Shown in pieces: positions 30,368 through 40,507 of a stretch of 64,000 bases of DNA. The stretch is from positions 1,364,001 to 1,428,000 of the forward strand of contig JAUEDM010000009.1 of assembly GCA_033439685.1 (NCBI GenBank). Direction: 5' to 3'. Position numbers and translations under genes: made by a program. Numbering within the stretch: the first letter of the stretch is position 1; the number at the start of each line of letters is the position of its first letter. This stretch comes from Apodospora peruviana. Lineage: Eukaryota; Ascomycota; Sordariomycetes; Sordariales; Lasiosphaeriaceae. The notes beneath the pieces are model-generated. The model was not told the DNA's origin. It ran no database searches and saw nothing but the letters and a program-made list of their open reading frames with translations.

Positions 30368-31175
30368 ATGGAGAACGAGAGTGTTATCGAGATCAAGGTA
30401 AGGACCTATTATAACTCCCAAACGCTTATAGCCACTATTATTCATGCTAGTTCTATAGGACATTCGATTCAGGTCCCGGCGTTTTCAAGCACCTGCGAAA
30501 CGGCTTGACGAAGATCGGCTTGTCTTCGTCTTAGATGTCCCGCCAAATCCAATTGCTTGCTGGTTATCATCCTGGGTACCACAGCTTGTTCACTCCTGGC
30601 TCCTCCAATTACTGCCAGAGTGGTTCTTGCCAACAACTGTTGTTATGAAGGAGCGAAACCCCGCCAAGGCTGATAGTTACGAAAACGAAGTCGAAACATA
30701 TCGGCATCTTCGATCTCTCTAGGGCACCTACATCCCGCGATTATTTGGCGAGGTAGCCGTCAACAACCCCTGTACGCAGAGGAGACACCAGATAAGCACG
30801 CGGCCCACTCCTGCCATCCTCTTAGAAAAAGTTGAGGGAGTGTCGCTACATAGTCTTTCAACGCAAGAGTTAAAGAGTCCTTTCCTTCTCAACGAACTCC
30901 AAGGCATGTACAATTTGCTCACGAAAAACGGGGTTGTTCATGGGGATCCAAGACTCCACAACTTTCTGCGCATCGATAAGAGGATCGTTGCTATCGACTT
31001 TGAGTTTTCCTACCCTCTACCTAGTGATGTAACAAATAAGGATGAGCTAGAAACCTTGAAGCTCGAGATTGGGAAGCGAGTCAGGCAGGAAGTGGGGGTA
31101 GAATTGGACGATATAGGCCCAAGCCGGGTGTTAGATATAGGTGATCCACAGTGGAAAGACTGGAAAGACTGGTGA
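30368..31175 (+). pseudogene. Kinase-like (aminoglycoside-phosphotransferase-like) gene with a nonsense codon
   Basis: Exon 1 is 30368-30397 (MENESVIEIK) and exon 2 is 30459-31175, phase 0. The frame is interrupted by TAG at 30720-30722, between RHLRSL and GTYIPRLFGE. In this family the motif is normally L-Q-G, so CAG to TAG is the likely change. The product would be about 248 aa. Kinase-fold features are TTVVMKE (ATP-site Lys), ENEVETYRHL (Glu of helix C), AILLEKVEGVSL (hinge), VVHGDPRLHNFLR (catalytic HGD..N) and IVAIDFEFS (metal-binding D). Small single-domain kinases of this sort are common in fungi. The bacterial-like HGD rather than HRD suggests an APH/RIO-like lineage. It lies 172 bp after the nuclease-like gene, in the same direction. 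Confidence 0.7.
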
Positions 31176-31278
31176 TGGATTTGTAGTCTTCTAACACGAA
31201 GACTCACAAGCAGAGGGAGACATAGCAAAGTCCCGATTGTTATTGCCCTGCTGCCTATCTTCTGGTCGATGCGCCTAA

Positions 31279-31485
31279 GCTCCCCAGGCTGGACGGGAGG
31301 AGAGAGGGGCGAGGAGGGAGCAAGAGGCTATTGAGAAGCTCCGACGTGAGGAGGAGCGTGCGGAGAAGGAGCGTCTCGACAAGAAGGATCTGGACACGGA
31401 TATTATGGAAATGAAGCGTGAGATCAAGGAGAAGAAAAGGGATATTGTGGAGTTGAAGCACCAGGTCAAGGAGAAGGAGAAGTAG
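31279..31485 (+). pseudogene. Coiled-coil remnant without start codon
   Basis: An open frame of 69 codons follows a TAA at 31276. It is dominated by Glu/Arg/Lys: EQEAIEKLRREEERAEKERL, then MEMKREIKEKKRDIVELKHQ, ending TAG at 31483. The heptad-rich composition is convincing protein coding, but there is no ATG near its start. It is probably the end of a truncated gene. Confidence 0.45.
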
Positions 31486-31584
31486 CTGATGGAGAAATGA
31501 ACAAAGACGCTACCAGCTCCTTGTACTTCGACTCGTTGGCCTTGTATAACTTGGCAGAATCTTCGCGCTACTATCTAGGCAACA

Positions 31585-31896
31585 TTACTTCCGCCCGTAC
31601 TCTATCGCCCATGACCGGAGATCAGGAATAAATGTGTTTCCAAACCAGCGAAGCTCCCTCTCACTGTAGTTTCCCTGCTCTCCACTGCGTGTATGAATTC
31701 CTGCTGGATCTTGTTGAACGCTGGTTCGCTGAGAGAAGAGGCTATTGGTCAGGGAGGGGGTAGATTCGGCAATTGCATCATAGATTCGGCTCCAGATGAG
31801 GGAGTCGGCGAGGGCTGCATTTAGGAGAGGCTTCATGCGGTCAAAGTCGTACTTATCGGAGTTGACGGCGGCTGAAGAGGTTCTTGCCACTGCCAC
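31585..31896 (-). pseudogene. Relic of a fungal multicopy gene (possibly FunK1-kinase N-region)
   Basis: An open stretch without ATG. It contains DKYDFDRMKPLLNAALADS, IWSRIYDAIAESTPS and ELRWFGNTFIPDLRSWA. These remind me of the N-terminal region of large fungal FunK1-type kinases, but the remainder of such a gene is absent. Assignment from memory of the pattern, low confidence. Confidence 0.3.
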
Positions 31897-32299
31897 TTCC
31901 TTCCAGACAAAAGGTCGCGGTCAAGTCGGTCGGACGGATGCAACGGCATAGATGCGTGACGATTCTGCGGCGGGCCTGGCGTCGTTAAGATGCACACACG
32001 AGTTGGGCTGCCCCCCACCGCCATCGCACGAAAGCGGGTTGGTTCGCCTGCGGCTTGCGGCTGCGAATCGAATTCGGGTGGGAGCACCACGAGGCGGGGC
32101 GGATACGCTGAACGGGCAACATGAGCGGCGCCGGGTGCGGATGGTTTGTCTCCGCGTCGTCTCGGCGAAAGTGCGCGGGGTAAGAGTGCAGTGAGCTGCG
32201 GCTAATCTTCGGCCAAATAGGCCCGGACACCCGTTTTCTCGGCACGCTGACACAGTCCGCCGTGGGTTCGTTCGAGTCATCATCGGCACCATATTGGCC

Positions 32300-32820
32300 C
32301 CCCCCCCCCCAACAGCAAGGAGTCGCCGCAATCCAACCCCAGCTTCGATATCAGCCAGTGGTATAACGAGCACGATCTCGATTCCCGCACTCCCGAACTT
32401 CCCGACGACAGCCGCAGCGCGAGTCCGGCCCCGCAGGATCAGCCGCAAAGACGCAGACCAGGACTGCCACTGCTCCAGCAGGCCGACTGGAACCCCAACC
32501 TGCCATATGATAAATCCCCACCCACATGCATTCATTCCTCGATTGAATGGGAAATGCTGCTGGGGAAAGGAACCGGGCGCCTTTTGGGACCAGACTCTGA
32601 AGCTACAGCAGCTTTTGGCAAAGAAGACGCCGCGAAATAAGTGCTAAGAACCAGACGAAACGAATGTTGTCGTATCCGTTACCGATCGCTCCTAGCGAGA
32701 TCTAAGCAAACGCTTCGACGAGATGGACATCGATTGGGAGGTTGTCGAGGAGCAGCTGATGGCCTGGAGTCATCTCTTCCGTGAGGCAGGCGGCTGAGGA
32801 TCGACATTTCGTTTATTTAC
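32300..32820 (+). pseudogene. Degenerate member of a multicopy fungal family
   Basis: Reading begins in one frame (SFDISQWYNEHDLDSRTPEL, SPPTCIHSSIEWEMLL). It shifts to another near 32565 (AFWDQTLKLQQLLAKKTPRN) and continues past TAA 32645, TAG 32693 and TGA 32795: EPDETNVVVSVTDRS, RDLSKRFDEMDIDWEVVEEQ, LMAWSHLFREAGG. One frameshift and three stops mark it as dead. The pattern resembles a repeated family of fungal hypothetical proteins with the words IHYSIEWK and VVVSVTDRS. Function unknown. Confidence 0.5.
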
Positions 32821-33819
32821 AAGGAGACTACGCAAGCGGTAACGTGCAGAGCGTTGGCCGGGGTCGCGTCAGCGTCCATTTGCGAATTTGCTCGGTCCTC
32901 GCGTGAGGTGGACTAGTACAACTTGTGGATTCCATCCGCCACATTGCCTGTCCAGCAAGCTCACGGACACTCTGTAAATTGTCTGGCATTGCGGGCAGTC
33001 GATGACCCAGATCAGAGAGCCTCACAGTATCACACTGCATCGTCATGGCGCCAGTCCTAGCAAACAATTCTTGCCATAAGTATTTGCTCTCCGCAAAGAT
33101 TCGTCCAACTTGGCTCGGAGACAGAATAACAGGGTCATCTTCATTCGGGTTCCCTGAACTCTGCTCGGTGGTATCGGATCTCCATGTCGAGACGGAGCTG
33201 CTTAATGACATGCCGTGTGGAGCAGCAAGGGCAGCTCAGAGAGGAGGGTGGTGGAGGGAGTACCGAGCCTGACCGACGTTTGTTGGTGCGCGCGTTGTAA
33301 GTGGACATCGGTTCCAGGAACAGTGAACAAGAGAGATAAAGGCCACGAAGGAGTCGCTGGTCTCCGTGCAATGATCGCTGAAAGTGTCGGAAGAGATCGC
33401 ATCACCTGTTGAAAGAATATTTTAGCGTTCTGTCTAGAGTAAACCATACCTGACTTCCGGGTTGCTGGATGGCTGACGTGCGTGCAATTGAGCAACACAC
33501 CCTAAATGTTAGGATGAAGTGGTAGAGGAGTTGACATCAAAGCTAGATTGCATGACGCAGGATGCGAAAGCGGAAGGCGGTGTAGAGTTTGGTGGGGTTA
33601 TGCCATAGCACCGTTGTGGGCGTTGCCACCACCCAGCACTCAAGTCTCCAGCACGCCTTCATGACCTCGAGACCTCCTCTCCCGCTATCGCTAATTTCAA
33701 GCCGCCGATCAAGCTTTGGCGGCCACATGTTCCCGCTCGCAACAACCAAATAGGAACAGTTTGCCTCAAGAACCTTGAGGAACGAAGCCAGATATTGTCG
33801 CGGATTTTAATAAGTGGGA
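32821..33819. other. No firm gene
   Basis: The minus-strand frame 33211-32828 has an ATG and a partly protein-like middle (VGRIFAESKYLWQELFARTG) but an unstructured end. I keep it as a weak candidate only. Confidence 0.3.
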
Positions 33820-34131
33820 TCACAGCTCATGGTTTTGTCGACTGCTTTCAAGAACGCACCCTGCCACCCTAATCGCGGGGTCGGACCACCCCACTTTCGC
33901 AGCGACCGCGGTCACCAATGCTGCAACATCTTGGCTTTCATAATACCTCTCCATTCTCGGTCTTTTTTCTCGTTTGCTAGATTGATCTTTGCTGAACAGT
34001 CTCTTGGCGAGTTGGCGACGGAAGAGAGGTACGATGCGCCGACAGAATACCGCGTAGAGACCTAGCAGTAGAGGCATGGCCCACATGGCGCTGAAGCCGA
34101 CCGAGTAGTATGTCAAAACGTTGGGGATCAT
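33820..34131 (-). pseudogene. Truncated 5' fragment of ferric reductase, copy 2
   Basis: The ATG is at 34131. The first 43 residues (NVLTYYSVGFSAMWAMPLLL, FRRQLAK) match the start of the intact reductase at 9233. Homology stops at the breakpoint 34003, after which the frame runs through unrelated sequence. All heme, FAD and NADPH motifs are missing, so it cannot be a working reductase. Confidence 0.8.
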
Positions 34132-34563
34132 CGTCGTCGACGAAAAGTGAGCACTGGGAGGTTTGGTCTCTGTGCAGTGCGTGCAGCCTCAAGGGCGTCG
34201 TTTCCTGCTTTTTCTGCCACCACCACGCATGTGGCAGCGCATTCTCGTCCGCGTCTGCGTCTGCCCTGACCCTCGATCTGGGGTCCCGGTACTTCAACTC
34301 GTTCCTGCAGATCTAGCCGCTCTACACGGCCAGGAACCCGTGAAAGGGCGGCGGGCGCCAAACCAGCGAATCACACCGACCACCGCGCGACACCTCTTCC
34401 CTAGCTTGGCGCCTATCGCAATCGGCTTTTTCAAGCCCCTTGATAGGCTTTTGAGGTAGCTCACCTTGGTATAAAGCAGGAATATGTCGCTAAGCTTCCC
34501 AACGTACCTCCGACTTCACTCCTAACCAGCTTCGTATCTCTTGCTCTCGACCGACGCAAGACT

Positions 34564-35342
34564 ATGGTCAGCCAAAGCTCGCAGAGGACTCTTGCCCAAC
34601 CCACCCGACCTGCCGACCCTGCCCGCAGCTTCAACGAACGCAGCCATGGAATTATGAGAAAAATACACACCCTTACAGAGAGGCCTTATCTGACTTCGAT
34701 GTCGAGATTGCCCTGCTTATTAAAACACCCAGCGTCGAGTTTACGTACGAGTCCAAGGACAACCTACTCCGCAACTTCAACACCGACCTCCCAGAAAAAA
34801 ATCGGTTCCGACCACAGGACGTCGAAAACCTATTTCGGGGTCGCCTTCTTGAGTGCCCCTCTATCAATTCCATGTCGCCCTTGCGGGGCCGTTCGGGGTT
34901 CTCGTCGCCGACCTCATCCACCAGCTCCGCGGCCTCTGCCTCGTCTAGTGCGTTGCCAGCCACAACGGGACCATGCCTCTCTACTTCGCCACCTACGCAT
35001 CCTGCAGGCCCGGATACCACGCTTCTTAGCACCAACCCCAGTTCGATGTCTCCGCTGGACAAGAGCCTCTTATTTCCTAACCACTCCTTAAGCCCCACCT
35101 TGATGTCCGACTTCATCCCTCCCACGTCTCCTGTCATGGACATCTCAAACCTCTTGAACTGGCCAGCGGCTAATGAAGTACCGTCTCCGGACGACACCGC
35201 TCATCGGGCTTTTTCTACTCCGCCCCCCACTCGCACGACGACGCCCACGCCCTCTGGGCGCGGCCGGTCCCGCCCCAAGTCCCCGTACCGCGTCTTGAGG
35301 ATTCGCCCCCCGGTCGGGCACCGAAGGAAGTGGATCGACTGA
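34564..35342 (+). pseudogene. MADS-like gene, copy 2, frameshifted
   Basis: Starts MVSQSSQRTL as in copy 1. It loses frame at about 34674-34680, where copy 1 reads ACAGCGGCC and this copy ACAGAGAGGCC (two extra bases). The original frame then stays open to 35342 with conserved DFDVEIALLIKTPSVEFTYES and the same basic end (HRRKWID). Unless a start or splice site compensates, the MADS-like helix is separated from the rest. Loss of function is probably recent, since no other lesion is seen. Confidence 0.65.
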
Positions 35343-35804
35343 AGGACAATACAAGGATTTTTTTTAGCATTGTTGTTACATATAGATTATATTTTTATCG
35401 GCCTTCACCGATCTAGTGTAGGTATAATAACAAGATGATTGCCCTCCTTTTCTCTCCCGACCTTTTCTCTCCCGATATCTCAAATAATTGGCATTGCAAG
35501 ACTACCATGTTACCAAACCGCAACTATTAATAACGAATGCAAAAAGGCAGGCATGATATCCGGACACCCTCTCAACATTTATCGCCCGTTACTACTTTGT
35601 CGCCCCTAGCTAGGAGCGAACAAAAGCAAAAAGGAAGGGTTCTCGGCCAGGTGCGGGTAAAAACAAGATGGGAATGGCTGGATTGATGGAAATACAAAGT
35701 AAATATGGTGTGGAAAGCTAACTAAAATTGAGAAGAGTCCAGGACTAAATTTCTTGAACCAACACCAGTAAATGCAAGCCGTCCGAAATCCCCTTCCTTG
35801 CCTC
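35343..35804. other. Convergent 3' spacer, copy 2
   Basis: Conserved in part with 10496-10929. It includes a local doubling of CTTTTCTCTCCCGA near 35450-35475. No gene. Confidence 0.5.
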
Positions 35805-36227
35805 TCAAATCCATCCACCATCCTCCTGCCTTGGCACCTGCTCCATCCCCTGGAGGGTCGTCTCTATGAATTGGAAACGCTCTGCTGCGATTTGGTAATT
35901 TGAGTAAACGAGTTTGATGGTGTTGGAGATATGCGTGATGAGGCGGTTCTGCTGACTGATGTGGAGATGGTACCTCTGGATTTCTTTCTTAACCGAGGCC
36001 AGCTGGCGCTCCATCTCCCCGGCTTGGCGCCGAGCGGTAGCCAGCTCCCGCTTTAGGATGTCGACCTCCAACTGCATGGTTTGGATTTTGGACGGATGCG
36101 GTATTTCTGACACGGACGAGAGCTGTTGCAAGGTATGGACGGCCGGCCTTTGCAAGATGTGTGACGTAGGCGCGCGACGAGCACGCACGAGGGCGGCCGG
36201 AAGAGGGGGGAGGAGTTTTTCATCCAT
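35805..36227 (-). CDS. Coiled-coil protein of the duplicated cassette, copy 2 (140 aa)
   Basis: The ATG at 36227 (MDEKLLPPLPAALVRARRAP) corresponds to 11355 in copy 1; an upstream extension to 36449 is 5' flank. The coiled-coil core (MQLEVDILKRELATARRQ, MERQLASVKKE) and the ending QVPRQEDGGWI are conserved. One residue is lost by an in-frame deletion (VYSNYQ versus VYSNDHQ). The frame has stayed open despite scattered substitutions, so this copy may still be functional although the neighbouring MADS-like gene is broken. Confidence 0.6.
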   Translation of the reverse strand: MDEKLLPPLPAALVRARRAPTSHILQRPAVHTLQQLSSVSEIPHPSKIQTMQLEVDILKRELATARRQAGEMERQLASVKKEIQRYHLHISQQNRLITHISNTIKLVYSNYQIAAERFQFIETTLQGMEQVPRQEDGGWI

Positions 36228-36706
36228 TGAGACAAAGGGTATGGAGTGGAGGTATCGAGTAGAACAACAGGTACTTGGCAGGGGAGAGACGACGCTAGTG
36301 CCCCGAGAAGCTCGTGAAATATATTTGCAAGGCCGTTCTGGCGAGATCGCGTTTCGGGACTGGAACCCAAACGGGTTAGGGAAGGCATGCATGGCACCAA
36401 CAGATTGTCCACCCTTGTCGGCACTCATGCAGGAAGCAAATTTGAGCACTGAACCGCTACATTAACGAGGTTCACTGCCGGACTGATCTCTATCGCCTAC
36501 ACAGGGGGGGGTGTTGAGATGGGGTCGAGAGGACGCAAGGATCTGTGCAATCATAACAAATACGGGTTACAAAACTGGACTCGGGGAACAAACACTAAGT
36601 AATTAATTAGATGCATACTAGATTAAGTTATGTGAAAGCTGATCGGCCAATTATAAAAGGCTGCTGACATTGCAGCAGTTAGTTCTCATGTGACTTCTTA
36701 AGTCAT

Positions 36707-37392
36707 CTATGTGGCCACCCCAAGGGCCTCCCTTGGAGTCTCCCCTGGTTGATGATCCGCAATTGTAATCAGGCTTATGAAATTGTTCAGACCATCTTTC
36801 ACACTTTCTAGCGATGACTTGGTTTCCTCCTGGAACTGCACTACAACACATTTCAGCTCCTGTATCTCACTTTTCAGCCCTTGTACCTCCCGTTCCAGAC
36901 TCTCAACCCTGTTGCATAGGATCGATAGACTTGTCATCATTAGTAAAGTCAGAGGCACTAAATAGCTCGCGGTACGTACCTCGTGGCCTCCGTGCCGCCA
37001 TTGAGGATAATGTTGACAGGCCGTCCAGCATCATGCTGCACTGGGAGAGAGCGGGAGTAGCCCTGCTGCCCGTGTGGGCGCGACGCGTAGCTCCGAGTTT
37101 GCGAAGAGAACTCGGGGGCGTGGTGGCCGGAGGGAATGCCGCGTGAAGCGGCAGTCTGCGAATGGAATGTCTGGGGCGAAGGGAATGTCTGGGCGCCTGT
37201 AGCAGAGAAGATACCCAGGTCTAGAATTCCGGCGCCCTCAAACTGCTGAATTGAGTTGAGGTTCTCGTACGAGTCCATGACGTTGGGTAGAAGGGGAGTC
37301 TGTGGTTGAAGTTGGGTAGAAAAGGATGTGGATGGACGTTGGACTGGTGGCGGTGCTGAAGCAGGGCAGTCCTCTTTTAACATCCTCGACAT
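36707..37392 (-). CDS. Coiled-coil protein inserted in copy 2, 211 aa
   Basis: Exon 1 is 37392-36980 and exon 2 is 36929-36707. The 50-nt intron has a GTACGT donor, a TACTAATG branch site and a GACAAG acceptor. The first exon is Ser/Gln/Pro/Gly-rich and disordered (TQLQPQTPLLPNV, SYASRPHGQQGYSRSLPV) and ends with GRPVNIILNGGTEAT. The second exon is a strong coiled coil (CNRVESLEREVQGLKSEIQE, LKCVVVQFQEE). The frame is open 25 codons further upstream to a GTG, and a GTAAGT near 37471 suggests a possible earlier exon, so the start is not certain. There is no counterpart in copy 1 of the duplication. Family unknown. Confidence 0.55.
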
Positions 37393-37467
37393 AGACGACG
37401 ATTCTCCCAGAACGAAATCGCGTCCTCGTATGTTGCGCTGATATGTCTTGGCCCTGTTGGTGAGCAC

Positions 37468-38096
37468 TTACAGGCCAGGGTCGCGCGCTAATGCATCAGC
37501 GTCACGTCAATCACTCTCACCCTTGTGCACTACCACCACTTGCAGTGGTCTTCTGGTACCTATGGCGGAAGTCGTCGCGACCAAGCATATCTGGATTGAT
37601 AAGGCAGACGAGTCTATTCTGTGAACGGCACCAATTCCATGTCTTTTGATTATACATGTTCTTTTAGAGAGGTGCGTACAGGATAAGTCTGGAGAATAAA
37701 GTCTGATTTGTTAAATTATTACGAGATGATCACGCATCTAATTTCGGCCAGTTTTGCTGAGCACAGACACAGCCTGCAGGCTTGTTGCGTCGTGAGAAGG
37801 CCACTTGTGATAAATAATGTTATTGGTGGGCTCCAGCCCTTAGCGTACCGACAGAGTGGTTCACTAAACTAGGTGGTGGGGCCCCAGCCCCTCTCTGCCA
37901 AAGCTCGGACTATCCCTGTCTCCAGCAATGCAGTCCCCTCGTCCAGGAGTCGTCCCTCGCCTTCTGGCACACCTCGGCCGCTTTCTCCCTTGTTCCCCCG
38001 GATCCCCCCAATGGTCGGGTTAATAATCGTAGTAGGGAATCGTCTGGCCTAGAGCAGCTTAGCACATGTAATTAGGGGGTGTTGTATTATATAAGC
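37468..38096. other. Spacer, rejoining copy 1 homology
   Basis: From 37812 onward this again matches copy 1 (11943 onward). The sequence before it is unique. No gene. Confidence 0.45.
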
Positions 38097-38330
38097 TCAT
38101 ACTACAACGGAGGGCGCCGGCGGAAACAAGACCTGGTCCGTGCCGTCTAGCATTGAGTTGAATTCATGGAACCGGCCGCGACGAAATGTCACGAGATAGA
38201 CTTCGGTATCATCCTCCGAGCTGAGTTCAAAGGCTTTCTTGAAGAGCGTTTTCATGCGCCTCCGGCTTCTCGCATGTTTGGCTTTTACCGCGCGCTGTTG
38301 GTCGAAACTGTCTTTCATGGACGCGCTCAT
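38097..38330 (-). CDS. Short MADS-domain-like protein, copy 2 (77 aa)
   Basis: The ATG is at 38330 and the stop TGA follows PPAPSVVV. The whole protein is essentially the MADS-like domain: AVKAKHARSRRRMKTLFKKA, FELSSEDDTEVYLVTFRRGR, FHEFNSML. Compared with copy 1 the substitutions are few and conservative (A/F, V/L). That suggests selection on the protein. A bare MADS domain without a dimer-extension or activation region could act as a competitor or subunit of a larger complex. Confidence 0.65.
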   Translation of the reverse strand: MSASMKDSFDQQRAVKAKHARSRRRMKTLFKKAFELSSEDDTEVYLVTFRRGRFHEFNSMLDGTDQVLFPPAPSVVV

Positions 38331-38596
38331 TGTGCAATGGGGGTAATTAGGGGAAAAGGGCGCGTGAGGGGTGTAAATGTGGGGATAGAGTGTTGCCTAA
38401 ATACAGCGTTAAGCGCCCCTACTCACCCAAACCCGTGTACCACCTGCTTACCACCTACAGGTTCAGGAACGCGGTCGGGTACCTACACCAAAACGGGAAT
38501 GAGAAAGTGAGACGAGGGGAGTAGCTTTAAGTAAAATACATAGAGCCTAGCATGGAGTCATAGGTTGACCCGCCACGGCCGCTTGGGCTTGCTAAC

Positions 38597-39745
38597 ATGG
38601 AGATTCTACCACTCGAGCTGCTCAGCGCCATCGCGCTAGAGCTACCAATCACCGACCTCCGCCACTTTCGTCTAGTGAACCGCCGGCATGCCGACGCAGG
38701 ATTCCCCGCTTTGGTGCGGAGGCTCTCATTCCTAAACACCATGAACACCGCGGAGGCACTGCAAACCCTCAGCCGGTCGCCGTATGGCTCGCTCGGTGCG
38801 ACGCGCCACCTCACCATATACGACGGAGCCTGGCCCGTGGCCGCCTCACAGGAGGAGTGGGCGCGTCTGTTCCTCTTTCTTAGCAGCAGAAAATTGTGCA
38901 ACCCGATGTCCACCCAGCTAGCATACCATCGCTACCAGCAATTTATCGAACAGGAGGCGTCTCGTACGTTCGAGATGGACGTCCACCTGTTCCGTGTCGT
39001 TCTCGCAAACTTCCCTTCCATCAGGGAGCTCACGCTTTCTCACATCCACGCCTTGCGGATGGCCTATTTGAACGACACGCACTTTCAAAAACTGACAAAC
39101 AGCATCTGGGTGATTCCGTCCTTCGAGAGCTTCTTAGCAAAGGCCATGTCACGGCTGCTTCCTGTCCTAGGGACGTGCTCACGCCTTAAACGGCTCAATG
39201 TGGACGGTATCTTAGACATACGGGACCTACCACCGGGGCGGCATCAATTCAAGACCATCCAACACCTCTGCCTAAACTCCGTGCTTGCTGGTGAGGGCCT
39301 TGAAGACGGTATAGCCAACTTCCTGAGCGCCTTTCCCGGGCTCACGACCCTGACTGTTAAAACGTTCCCGGCCGGTCCTATCTACCACCAACGGCTGCCT
39401 CTGCAGCAGATGCAGTGGTCTGATCTACAGTTCTGCGACATTATAGGCACTTGGGTGCCGGAAGATGAGCTTTTCAACTTTATCAAACGCCACCCCTTGA
39501 AGCGCCTGACATTGAAGGATGTAAATTTGACGAGTGGTTCCTGGAAGTCTTTCTTCAGTCGAGCGCGCGGGCTGAAACAGCGGCCCAACATTATCTGCCA
39601 AGGTATTCTGCCCAGGGAAAACGAGGAGGGGTGGAGACTGGAGGACTACAAGTCGCAGCGCCTTTTGGATTGGTTCCTCACACACGCCAACTTTCCGTGG
39701 CCTTTCTCGGATCCAGATAACGACATCTTCACATTTTCCCTCTAA
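38597..39745 (+). CDS. F-box protein, copy 2 (382 aa)
   Basis: ATG at 38597, single exon. The F-box (LPLELLSAIALELPITDL, RHFRLVNRRHA) and the leucine-rich segments (FPSIRELTLSHIHAL, CSRLKRLNVDGILDI, FPGLTTLTVKTF, HPLKRLTLKDVNL) are conserved with 12720-13874. Differences are mostly synonymous or conservative, so both copies are probably functional. It ends DPDNDIFTFSL, two residues shorter than copy 1. Predicted role is substrate recognition in an SCF ubiquitin ligase. Confidence 0.8.
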   Translation: MEILPLELLSAIALELPITDLRHFRLVNRRHADAGFPALVRRLSFLNTMNTAEALQTLSRSPYGSLGATRHLTIYDGAWPVAASQEEWARLFLFLSSRKLCNPMSTQLAYHRYQQFIEQEASRTFEMDVHLFRVVLANFPSIRELTLSHIHALRMAYLNDTHFQKLTNSIWVIPSFESFLAKAMSRLLPVLGTCSRLKRLNVDGILDIRDLPPGRHQFKTIQHLCLNSVLAGEGLEDGIANFLSAFPGLTTLTVKTFPAGPIYHQRLPLQQMQWSDLQFCDIIGTWVPEDELFNFIKRHPLKRLTLKDVNLTSGSWKSFFSRARGLKQRPNIICQGILPRENEEGWRLEDYKSQRLLDWFLTHANFPWPFSDPDNDIFTFSL

Positions 39746-40507
39746 GCTTAGTGCCGGAGAGATCCTGTTAGCGCTCCTACAGATGCCTATACTCCGGCGG
39801 AGTTTGCCTGCCCGTTAGCGGGATCGTCTTCAACCTGACTTTCGGTTATGGGGAATGGACACGGCATTATGTAACATAGTATCATAGAGTGCGGCGGCGT
39901 TGCAGCGTCATGGCTGGTGGGAAACAAGATTATCAGCGAGATAGATAAGTTTAGCTCACTACTTTCGTTAGGATGGTGTAGCTTAGAGAGCAGCGTAGCG
40001 TTAAATATACTCAGTATTTTCTACGTGCCGCCCGCCAGAGGTCTCCTTTGCTAATGAGTGTTTGAGAAAAGAACTGTTGACCCCGATATGGTCGGCAGCC
40101 GTACGCGCGCCAACTCGATTACTGGCTGAGCCGGTCAGAACAACCCGGGGGACGAGACCTGAGATAGCTGAAGAGAGCAAATGATGATAGAAAGTAGTAT
40201 TGTGTCAGATGGAAAGGGGCACCTGTCAAAATGGAAGGTTTGAGAAGTGGCCAGAATCATGAATTTGTAATAGTTGCCACGAGACGTGCAATTACGATTG
40301 CGTTGACTTGCCACCATCTACAACAATAAAAGAAGCTCTCTGGCTTCGCCAGAAAGCTAGACAGAGGGGAATACAATCACGAATAAACCTAATAAAAATC
40401 AACGAATCCAATGTGTATCGCTGCTAACATATTGTTGTACCAAGATAATGCTCTTGTCTCCAATTGCTAGTGTGCTTTATGTGCTCACGAGCGACAATCG
40501 CGCTTAA
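39746..40507. other. 3' region of F-box copy 2 with a 230-bp extra segment
   Basis: Matches 13875-14353 except for about 40215-40445, which has no counterpart there and contains the short hairpin CTCTCTGGCTTCGCCAGA. No gene. Confidence 0.45.

Larger units (their letters stand above)
34003..40478. repeat. Segmental duplication, copy 2
   Basis: Same gene order and orientation as 9105-14353. Differences are the truncated reductase, the frameshifted MADS-like gene and about 1.3 kb of different sequence with an extra gene (36510-37810). There is also about 230 bp of extra sequence at about 40215-40445. The sequences resume matching at AATAATGTTATTGGTGGGC (37812) and CTTGTCTCCAATTGC (40453). Confidence 0.85.

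Noticed and set aside
31921..32535. 204-codon minus-strand frame
   Set aside because: Lies opposite the degenerate plus-strand relic and has low-complexity Arg/Ala/Gly composition.
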